From contig CAZXFH010000071.1 in the NCBI GenBank assembly GCA_964640055.1, positions 1-12,019 on the forward strand: a DNA stretch of 12,019 nucleotides, written 5' to 3'. Made by a program: the position numbers and the translations under genes. This document shows positions 5,876 through 12,019 of the stretch, one piece after another. Source of the stretch: CAZXFH01 sp964640055. GTDB taxonomy: Bacteria; Fidelibacterota; UBA2242; JAFGTP01. Within the stretch, counting starts at the first letter, position 1. Each line of letters opens with the position of its first letter. The notes beneath the pieces were generated by a model that was not told where the DNA came from, did not search any database, and worked only from the letters and a program-made list of their open reading frames with translations.

Positions 5876-8263
5876 TCACAGAATCTGCCCACCTCTTGAC
5901 AATTGTATTCCGGTATTTGTATCATAATACTCTCTCGAAAGTTTAAGCAAATTGCAACAGGGTTCACTGCTCGCAAGTGGGGCTGCTTCATTTTGTTTTA
6001 TTATGACCTGAACAATATTACCTGACATTCCTTTAAGCTTATTTTCAATTTCGATTAATTTGATCTTACGGGCGTTGAAATCCTTGAAACTAAGTTGCCT
6101 AAGTTGTTCTACCAGATTTTCAAGTTGTTCAAATGAACTATCTTTTTCATCCTTTGTAATATAAAAACGCTTCTCCTCTCCATAAAATTGCTCATCAATA
6201 AGCTTGAATTTTCCAATCTCCGCAAATTTCATTTCTTTTATTTGCTGGATAAAATCAAGCTCACCTCCTTCAAATTGGGTACTATAATGCTGACCAAAGA
6301 GAGTCTTTTGTTGAATATCTATGAAAAAATTTTTCTGTAAATTGAACATCTCCGGTTCATCCAGAGTCTTGCCCTGAATATTTTCTAACGCATAATCCAG
6401 AAAACGCGAATCCTTTCCACGATAGATCAAATTAGCCCGGCTAAGTCGATTTTTTTGTACATCTAACAAAACGACGCGTCCTTTTTGAACAAGTTGGCCA
6501 TTTCTGTTGCATCGACCCGCCGATTGAACAATGCTCGAAATAGGACTGAAATCGCGATAGACAACAGGAAAATCAATATCGACACCAGCCTCGATAAGCT
6601 GTGTGGAAATGAGAATGACTTTTTCTTGCTTCTCCAAAAATCTCTTACATGCGGCAATCTTGGCTTTTCTATCGTTAAGTGTAAAATGGGTATTCAGCAG
6701 AATACAGTTGTTTCCATTCCCTCCATTTTCAAGCTCAGAATACAAATCCTTTGTGTCTTGAATGGTATTTAAAATGATAAGAGTAGATTCCTTTTCACCT
6801 CGAATCAGCTCTGCGAGTTCATCGATTTCTATTGAACCAACATGACGATGAACCCTATATCGGTTGAATAATGGATGCTGAAAATACTTGAAATCCAGTA
6901 ATTCAGGGGGTGGGTTATATCTTGGGAAAAATTCTTTTAGATTATGTATGCTATTGTCCGGCAATGCGAAATTCGGCATAGTTGCTGTTGAAAGAATGGC
7001 GTATGAATTAAATTTTCGGCAGAATGTATCTATCAGGGCGGTAAAGAAGCCGTAAAGCCTCGGCGGGAGCGCCTGAATTTCATCTATAAGGAAAATTGTA
7101 TTTGAAAAATTGGGCAATTTGAGTAAGGTTGCATTTTTATTGCTCACCAAAGTTTCAAAAACTTGCACAAAAGTCGTAACAATGAACGGGTAATCAAAGA
7201 CATCCTCAGCGAATTGTGCAGAAAGAATTCTGCTTAATACGGTTGGGTCTTCATCTAGCAAACTCTGCAATTTTTCAAATTCATCATTCCCCGACTTCGA
7301 GTCGATTCGGCAGATTGCTGCTTCCAGTCCGGCAAAGATTTTTTGGCATTCATTCTCCACTTGTTCGATGATTGAGAGAAATGGGAAAGCATAGATAACA
7401 CGCAGACCGTCTTCTTTTTTCAAGATTTCACTGGCGAGAGTCAACAACATCAATGTTTTGCCTGATCCTGTGGGTGCCGTTAGCGATAAAACCCGTTTCC
7501 CTTCCTTAAGTCTCTTTCGAATAGATTCAATCGCTTCTTTTCGCATTGTAGTTCGCAGCCTGTTCAACTCCGTCGTTTGTGAGAGTTGATTCACATACTT
7601 TTCGAGTGAGGTGTGGTATTGCGAATAGAATTGCTGATAATTTCCATCGTCTCTTGTGTATCCCCCAGCATCTGTCTTATCCGCAGCGATCAGGGACGCG
7701 AAGGCGAATTGGGTCGATAGATAATAGTCGAGCGAATTGGAAATACTACTTGTTAGTCTATGTTGCAGTTGCGTGCGGAAGTAATCCCGTGGCTGGAAAT
7801 CGAGCACGTCAAAATTGTTATGCGGAAAATACTTTGCGATGAAATCGTAAGCAGGTAAAACAGGATTGGTTCTAAGGAACTCAAGTAGCCTGTCATATTC
7901 TTCAATCTTCAAAATGTGCGGATAATCTGGAAGGTTGCCATGATGATGTGCTATAATCGCGAGGATACTGGCCAGCCAGTTTTTATTCTGTCCCAAAAAC
8001 TGGAGAATGCCCTTTTGATTCGCTGCACAGTAGCATAAAAATGTATATGCAGAAAGGTAGGCATGATTAGAGTAACCCGTCACCTTATGTGTGTCGAGCT
8101 TTTTCTGGAAATTAGGGTTGAGTTTGCCGACATCGTGGAAAACAGCGGCAAGCTCAGCGATTTTCAAGTGACATCGTGTTTTAGTGCCTTCCAAAACACC
8201 ATCAGTGTGCTCGAAAAGTGTTTTATCAGGGTGTGACCGATATCGATTCAGGTCAGCCACCAT
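5876..8263 (-). CDS. cas3: CRISPR-associated Cas3 nuclease-helicase (HD plus DEXD/H), type I-B
   Basis: Cas3 is recruited by target-bound Cascade and unwinds and degrades the foreign DNA strand. The 795-residue protein has an N-terminal HD nuclease domain with H19 (FEHT), H43-D44 (FHDVGKLN), the H106-H108 cluster (AHHHGN) and D195 (AADKTDA). The superfamily 2 helicase part follows: Walker A APTGSGKT (263-270), DEIQ (394-397), STAT (425-428), STQLIEAGVDIDFP (553-566) and QSAGRCNRNG (580-589). All key residues are present, so it is expected to be active. The start overlaps the end of cas5 by 16 bases and follows GGAGAG, which supports ATG at 8263. It is the last cas gene; the attC follows 31 bases after the stop, leaving no room for cas4, cas1, cas2 or a repeat array. 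Confidence 0.97.
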   Translation of the reverse strand: MVADLNRYRSHPDKTLFEHTDGVLEGTKTRCHLKIAELAAVFHDVGKLNPNFQKKLDTHKVTGYSNHAYLSAYTFLCYCAANQKGILQFLGQNKNWLASILAIIAHHHGNLPDYPHILKIEEYDRLLEFLRTNPVLPAYDFIAKYFPHNNFDVLDFQPRDYFRTQLQHRLTSSISNSLDYYLSTQFAFASLIAADKTDAGGYTRDDGNYQQFYSQYHTSLEKYVNQLSQTTELNRLRTTMRKEAIESIRKRLKEGKRVLSLTAPTGSGKTLMLLTLASEILKKEDGLRVIYAFPFLSIIEQVENECQKIFAGLEAAICRIDSKSGNDEFEKLQSLLDEDPTVLSRILSAQFAEDVFDYPFIVTTFVQVFETLVSNKNATLLKLPNFSNTIFLIDEIQALPPRLYGFFTALIDTFCRKFNSYAILSTATMPNFALPDNSIHNLKEFFPRYNPPPELLDFKYFQHPLFNRYRVHRHVGSIEIDELAELIRGEKESTLIILNTIQDTKDLYSELENGGNGNNCILLNTHFTLNDRKAKIAACKRFLEKQEKVILISTQLIEAGVDIDFPVVYRDFSPISSIVQSAGRCNRNGQLVQKGRVVLLDVQKNRLSRANLIYRGKDSRFLDYALENIQGKTLDEPEMFNLQKNFFIDIQQKTLFGQHYSTQFEGGELDFIQQIKEMKFAEIGKFKLIDEQFYGEEKRFYITKDEKDSSFEQLENLVEQLRQLSFKDFNARKIKLIEIENKLKGMSGNIVQVIIKQNEAAPLASSEPCCNLLKLSREYYDTNTGIQLSRGGQIL

Positions 8264-8946
8264 CGCTCTCCGTTATCATACTCATAGTAATCACCTTCAA
8301 CGGATATGGAATTGTTTTCAGCTGGATAGATTACCTCGATATAGCGGTCCGGTGGGTTCCAGAAATCGTCGTTTTGAAATGTTGGAACACGGTCAAGGCC
8401 GATCCGGAACTGGCGTGTTTCTGAAAGGTTCAACCGATGTTTTCTTGAGACAAAACATTTGGCACTAAAATCACCGTACCGTTTTTCTGAAAACTCTCCT
8501 TCTGATTCAAATGCTAATTGCGCCGAACAATTATGTAAGCCCAGTACTGGATCGAAACATGCTTCATTATTCTTTATGGCCCGCAAAAATGTGAAATAAT
8601 GCTGAGACGATGCTTCATTTGCTAAAGCCAAAGCAACACGAAACTTTGGTTGCTTCAGAAACTCCATCTGTTTGGGTGCTTTTTCAAAAAGATTTACGGC
8701 TTTTCTCAAGGTAAATCCCCAGGACTCTTTCTTGATTGCATTAACGATCTGCACTCCATAAAACAGGTCTTCACATAATTGTGGAAAGAGATGACGCATC
8801 TCCTGCCGCTCTTTTCCTATTACCGCGCCAATCAAGCCAACAAGTGCTGACTTTGTAATAAAGTCGTGCGTTAGTGGATTGTTATTGGTTTCCGGCTTTT
8901 TAAAATGCGCCCAGTTTCCTTCAACACAAAACAGGAAACCTTTCAT
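8248..8946 (-). CDS. cas5: CRISPR-associated Cas5, type I-B (Cas5h)
   Basis: Cas5 caps the 5' handle end of the crRNA in the Cascade complex and contacts Cas7 and Cas8. The 232-residue length is normal. The N-terminus shows the Cas5 RAMP pattern: beta strand GFLFCVEG, W12-A-H-F15, the segment KKPETNNN (16-23), LTHDF (25-29), and the glycine-rich helix SALVGLIGAVIG (33-44). Cas5 of I-B systems does not normally process crRNA; that is done by Cas6, which is not found in this window. The ATG overlaps the cas7 stop by four bases (ATGA), indicating coupled translation, and the gene's end overlaps cas3 by 16 bases. Subtype assignment rests mainly on the gene order and on the neighbours Csh1 and Csh2. 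Confidence 0.93.
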   Translation of the reverse strand: MKGFLFCVEGNWAHFKKPETNNNPLTHDFITKSALVGLIGAVIGKERQEMRHLFPQLCEDLFYGVQIVNAIKKESWGFTLRKAVNLFEKAPKQMEFLKQPKFRVALALANEASSQHYFTFLRAIKNNEACFDPVLGLHNCSAQLAFESEGEFSEKRYGDFSAKCFVSRKHRLNLSETRQFRIGLDRVPTFQNDDFWNPPDRYIEVIYPAENNSISVEGDYYEYDNGERWWLT

Positions 8947-9854
8947 AATTGCATTCCTTCAAACTTTGACTTTCCGCGAAATTGATCATTAAGTTTCGGA
9001 AGAGCAGAATAATAACGAAGCTTATTCACAACTTCACTCTGAGCAGCTTCAAAGATTCCCGAAAAATCAAAGTCGAAATCCTCAAGACTGCGGAGCTGCT
9101 CACCGCGTCTGTCGTCCTTGCAATTGATCCTGATCAATCTGTCGAGGCCATAGAGTTTCTTATTCGGTTCGGTGTAAATGATCTGCAACAAGAGCAGTGA
9201 GTTCTGGTTTGATTTCGTACGCGTATTAACAATGTTGATGCTTTCCCAAAGCGCCTTAAACATTAGATCAACATCTGTATCAGAAAGCCCGCTGTGCTTG
9301 GCTGTGTATGGGTTAATCCAGCCGTGAATCTGGTTTACACTGTACGGCACCACAGTAGTTGTCCCAATGGCTCCGCGCGTTTTTTCGACACTTGAAGCAA
9401 AAACAGACGTGTTTTGATGCATTCGCAATTCGACTTCGTTTAGTGATGGATTCAGCAAAGCAAACTGAACAGGGCCTGTTAAGTTGACAGCATCCTTTTT
9501 TTCGGTTGAAATGCCTCCAAATAATCTTACATCAATACACTGTCTTAGAATAGACTTTGCGTCTAAGCCTGAGTTCTCTTTCTTGGATTTTAAGGATTTC
9601 ATTCTGGCGGCTGCACCAGATTCCTTGCCGTTTTCAGAAACGCTGGTCAAATCGCTGATCACATAAATTTCATGATCATGGTCAGATAGATAATCTCTAA
9701 TGAATCTCTTGATTCGTACATCGCTGATCAAAATACGTTTGGTCTCTTCATCATATCTCTGCTCTCCCGTAAAAGGATCACCATTGGGGATGGAATACGT
9801 ACTCTCATACAGAAAAAGAATTTCCGACTTTGATTGAATCGTTTGGTTTTCCAT
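8943..9854 (-). CDS. cas7: CRISPR-associated Cas7, type I-B (Csh2 family), crRNA backbone
   Basis: Several copies of Cas7 coat the spacer part of the crRNA and form the backbone of the Cascade complex. The 303-residue protein begins with the Csh2 signature: EILFLYESTYSIPNGDP (11-27), then DEETKRILISDVRIKRFIRDYL (35-56 region, conserved positions D35, E36, D45, R47, R50, R53). Further conserved blocks are DVRLFGG (108-114), LTGPVQF (125-131) and GTTTVVPY...HGWINP (164-182), where the family has its strongest conservation. A clear AAGGAG at seven bases supports the start, 17 bases after cas8b. The stop overlaps the cas5 start as ATGA. The protein looks intact. Confidence 0.96.
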   Translation of the reverse strand: MENQTIQSKSEILFLYESTYSIPNGDPFTGEQRYDEETKRILISDVRIKRFIRDYLSDHDHEIYVISDLTSVSENGKESGAAARMKSLKSKKENSGLDAKSILRQCIDVRLFGGISTEKKDAVNLTGPVQFALLNPSLNEVELRMHQNTSVFASSVEKTRGAIGTTTVVPYSVNQIHGWINPYTAKHSGLSDTDVDLMFKALWESINIVNTRTKSNQNSLLLLQIIYTEPNKKLYGLDRLIRINCKDDRRGEQLRSLEDFDFDFSGIFEAAQSEVVNKLRYYSALPKLNDQFRGKSKFEGMQL

Positions 9855-9871
9855 GATTGACTCCTTAATAT

Positions 9872-11947
9872 TTAGTTGTAATCTTCATGTTCTTCGGTTG
9901 TTTCAGTTGTGTCTGCATCTTGCTCATTAGACGGAATTGGTGCGAAATAACTCTCGAAAAAACCAAAAGCGCATTCGTGCTTGTCATAGCGTTCGGAAAA
10001 TTCTCTTAATACTTCGGCCAATTGCATTGATGCTTCGCGAATATTTGGGTAAGTTTTTTCGTGGATCACAAGCTTTTCTTCGATAAATGTCTTGAATCGG
10101 ATCAAATCGGTCAAGGTACTGATCCGTCGTGAGAGATTGCCAACATAGCTTTTTTCAAAAGACTTAATTGGTTTTCTTAGTGGTCGCGCCAGTTTGCCGA
10201 GTAGCAAACCAACCTGATAGCTTGGTGATTCTTGAATACGCATGAGATTGGCTCCTTCCAGTTTTGTGTTCTGGATTTTTGTTAAAAAATAGAAGTCGTA
10301 TTTTAGAAAATTGAAGTTCAATAATTCGTTGCGAACATTACTTTCAGTTTTTTCTATGAAAGCGGGAAACAATACAGTGTCTTGAAAATAAGTTCCTGTG
10401 TAAATTTGTGGAAGAACTTTGTAAAGATGGCGCTGGTAGAGAGGTTTAGGTTGTTGTTTCGGTGGCTTGGAGGGATCTATATTTTTTAAAGTCACGCTTA
10501 AAAGATTAAAAAATGACCACGTTAAACTGAGCGGCCTCAGTTCTCCCTTGATTTCCTCTTTTCGCTGATCGTAGAGTTTGTTTTTTATTTTCCTTATTCG
10601 TTTGTCAATTTCTTGAAGATGACTCTTTTCGATACCAGCAAGTTCAATCAAATCCACATCCGGTGACGACATTCCTCCTTGCTTGCTGAAAATCAAATCA
10701 TATTGGATAATATTTTCAGCTACGTCTTGTGTGAGTGGTGCAAATAGCTGATCACTTTCTGCTTCGTTTGATCGAGATATTTCTTCTTCATGTTCTTGAA
10801 TTTGGGTTGCTGAATCACGGTGACTAAATTTTTCGAAATCTGCTGCCGTCAAGTTTTTTCCTTTTGGCAGAACGATAATTTTGATATCGCTGTAACGTAT
10901 TTTAATTAGTGCAGTCTGTGAATAATCAATTGCATAGACTAAATCTTCTATTTCCGATAAATTCTTGAATATCCTACTCCTGTATCTTGCCTCCGGTCTG
11001 AAAGTAGGAAATTGAACATCCTTTTCGGCCGAGCTCAAGGTTTTATACACGTATTTTTTCAGTACAATGCCTTCTGGTTTATTCATTTCTTCAGCGAAGT
11101 CAGCAAGCATTTTTTGATTCAGGAAGTACAGATCATCTGTAAACTCATACCAGTGTTTTCCTCCGAAATCGAAATGCAAAAAAAGCTCCCTAACAGCCTC
11201 TCCGTTCAGTTTATTAATCGCTTCTCTGGAGTGTTGGATGACATCCCAATCCGGTTCTTCATCAAACTGCAATCTACGCCAGCTTTTTGAGGCGGTTCTA
11301 CTTTGTTTGATTTCGCTAAAAATGCGCTGAGCAGACAGCACTTTTAGTTTTTCTTCATTTGAGAGAATCTCTGAGATAGTGTCCTGCATATATCCTTTTT
11401 TCGATTGTTCAAAATATTCAGCAATCCCACTTTGATAGCGTAGAAGCCTCTCGATGAGTGCATAATGTTTTTTAAAGCTTTCATGAAATCGATTTATCGA
11501 AAATCGTTTTGAATCAACTGTCGATAAACCATTTTCTCTTAGTTGTTCTTCATAAAGATTCGCTATATCTTGAAAATCTTCTTCACCCCGCTGAAATGAA
11601 TTCATCCTGAATGCTTTCTGCTTATTCGATGGATCTCCAAGGCGGTAGTAGCCACCTTCTTTGCCGCTTTGAATCGTATAGTAAATATCTCCAAAAACAT
11701 ACTTAACCAAAGCATCAGCACCTGAAGTTTTAAACGTAAGATAGTACAACTTCCGTATTATATTCTCATCTGATATTTTGTTTAAACCTGCGAAATCGAA
11801 ACTAAAATCATCTCGAACAGGCAATGAAAGTCTGAAGATATTTCTCTTGTCAGTATCTTCTGGACATGGCTTAATATAACGGTGATGTTTCAAGCCATCA
11901 GGAGAGTCCCGGAATGCTTTGCCAATTGCTAAGACAGTTTCCAGCAT
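9872..11947 (-). CDS. cas8b: CRISPR-associated Cas8b, type I-B large subunit (Csh1/TM1802-like)
   Basis: Cas8b is the large Cascade subunit, which recognises the PAM and helps recruit Cas3. The 691-residue length fits Csh1. Order and neighbours (Csh2, Cas5, Cas3) support the type I-B large subunit, and recognisable blocks include LSAQRIFSEIKQSR (204-217), FDFGGKHWYEF (258-268), YDLIFSKQGG (416-425) and QIYTGTYF (514-521). An acidic stretch lies at about 384-398, and the C-terminus (about 675-691) is strongly acidic. Only two cysteines are apparent, so a CxxC zinc finger, seen in some Cas8 proteins, is absent. It is the first gene of the cas operon, starting 65 bases after the cassette boundary; the ribosome binding site is the modest GGGAA. 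Cas8 sequences diverge strongly, so the family name is less certain than for cas3 and cas7. Confidence 0.9.
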   Translation of the reverse strand: MLETVLAIGKAFRDSPDGLKHHRYIKPCPEDTDKRNIFRLSLPVRDDFSFDFAGLNKISDENIIRKLYYLTFKTSGADALVKYVFGDIYYTIQSGKEGGYYRLGDPSNKQKAFRMNSFQRGEEDFQDIANLYEEQLRENGLSTVDSKRFSINRFHESFKKHYALIERLLRYQSGIAEYFEQSKKGYMQDTISEILSNEEKLKVLSAQRIFSEIKQSRTASKSWRRLQFDEEPDWDVIQHSREAINKLNGEAVRELFLHFDFGGKHWYEFTDDLYFLNQKMLADFAEEMNKPEGIVLKKYVYKTLSSAEKDVQFPTFRPEARYRSRIFKNLSEIEDLVYAIDYSQTALIKIRYSDIKIIVLPKGKNLTAADFEKFSHRDSATQIQEHEEEISRSNEAESDQLFAPLTQDVAENIIQYDLIFSKQGGMSSPDVDLIELAGIEKSHLQEIDKRIRKIKNKLYDQRKEEIKGELRPLSLTWSFFNLLSVTLKNIDPSKPPKQQPKPLYQRHLYKVLPQIYTGTYFQDTVLFPAFIEKTESNVRNELLNFNFLKYDFYFLTKIQNTKLEGANLMRIQESPSYQVGLLLGKLARPLRKPIKSFEKSYVGNLSRRISTLTDLIRFKTFIEEKLVIHEKTYPNIREASMQLAEVLREFSERYDKHECAFGFFESYFAPIPSNEQDADTTETTEEHEDYN

Positions 11948-11978
11948 TTACTTTTCCCGTATTTTGTTAAAACCTAAT

Positions 11979-11986
11979 CAAATATA
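11979..11986 (-). promoter_or_regulatory. Possible Bacteroidota-type -7 promoter element before cas8b
   Basis: On the minus strand TATATTTG lies 31 bases before the cas8b start codon and fits the Bacteroidota -7 consensus TAnnTTTG. A matching TTTG-like -33 element is not clear at the expected distance, and the phylum is itself uncertain. If real, the cas operon has its own promoter inside the cassette and does not depend on an upstream integron promoter. Confidence 0.25.
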
Positions 11987-12012
11987 AGATGAATTATTTG
12001 CTCGCTCTTACC

Positions 12013-12019
12013 AGCTAAC
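12013..12019 (-). other. R' end box of a further attC site (partial, at window edge)
   Basis: The minus strand begins with GTTAGCT, the R'-type box. It is the exact complement of the R'' box AGCTAAC that closes the cas cassette at 5838-5844, as cassette integration predicts. Only the box is visible; the stem of this site lies beyond the window, so the array probably continues to the right. Confidence 0.55.

Larger units (their letters stand above)
5721..12018 (-). mobile_element. Integron gene cassette carrying a type I-B CRISPR effector operon (about 6.3 kb)
   Basis: The left limit is the G of the R' box of the attC at 5715-5844. The right limit is the TT of GTTAGCT at 12019-12013, where the window ends. 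The cassette's R'' box AGCTAAC is the exact complement of GTTAGCT. Inside are four same-strand cas genes that overlap or nearly touch, and almost nothing else: 65 bases before cas8b and 31 bases between the cas3 stop and R''. The size is several times that of an ordinary cassette (usually one gene, below about 1-1.5 kb). The right attC is seen only as a 7-base box, so this boundary is less certain than the left one. Confidence 0.75.

Noticed and set aside
7579..7842. Plus-strand reading frames inside the cas genes (7579-7842, 8184-8468, 6485-6772, 11012-11290 and similar).
   Set aside because: They are antisense to strongly supported cas genes with intact motifs and show no domain of their own.
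11948..12019. A CRISPR array or leader next to the cas operon.
   Set aside because: Neither the 72 bases upstream of cas8b nor the gap after cas3 contains regularly spaced direct repeats. The repeats seen are inverted arms of attC sites.
1..12019. An integrase gene (intI), tRNA or rRNA genes.
   Set aside because: No tyrosine-recombinase reading frame and no RNA-gene pattern was found on either strand, so the array's integrase, if any, lies outside the window.

Overview
All credible genes lie on the minus strand, so the window reads right to left. The left end holds half of a TonB-dependent outer-membrane receptor with a carboxypeptidase-like N-terminal domain. Beside it is a small His-rich membrane protein. 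Together with type I-B (Csh-type) cas genes, this suggests a Gram-negative bacterium of the broad Bacteroidota/FCB kind (Bacteroidota, Ignavibacteria, Calditrichota or relatives). The phylum is an inference and not firm.

The main result is that about 1514-12019 looks like part of an integron gene-cassette array. Three attC-type recombination sites (1514-1649, 2707-2767, 5715-5844) and the first seven bases of a fourth (12013-12019) divide it into three cassettes. Each complete site has 7-base end boxes around an imperfect inverted repeat of 15-17 bp. In each, two extra unpaired bases lie on the R'' arm, 5-6 bp apart, which is the architecture of attC. The variable bases of the end boxes also agree cassette by cassette: GTTAGCT/AGCTAAC for the cas cassette, GTTAGGG/CCCTAAC for the transporter cassette and GTTATGT/ACATAAC for the Fic cassette. 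Within a single site the two boxes do not match each other. This is what cassette insertion by an integron integrase predicts. No integrase gene is present in the window.

Layout in reading order: (1) a roughly 6.3 kb cassette with cas8b-cas7-cas5-cas3, a complete-looking type I-B interference set without cas6, cas1, cas2, cas4 or a CRISPR array; (2) a roughly 3.0 kb cassette with a sodium:solute symporter-like protein, an unrecognised six-helix membrane protein and an unrecognised small soluble protein; (3) a roughly 1.2 kb cassette with one self-inhibited Fic AMP-transferase-type protein whose stop codon lies inside the attC box; (4) the His-rich membrane protein and TonB receptor, probably metal uptake, which are either a further cassette or the chromosome next to the array.

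The cas genes would form a Cascade-like DNA-binding complex (Cas8b, Cas7, Cas5) that recruits the Cas3 nuclease-helicase. Without Cas6 and an array, this module must depend on guide RNAs made elsewhere in the cell. A whole multi-gene CRISPR effector carried as an integron cassette is the most unusual feature here.
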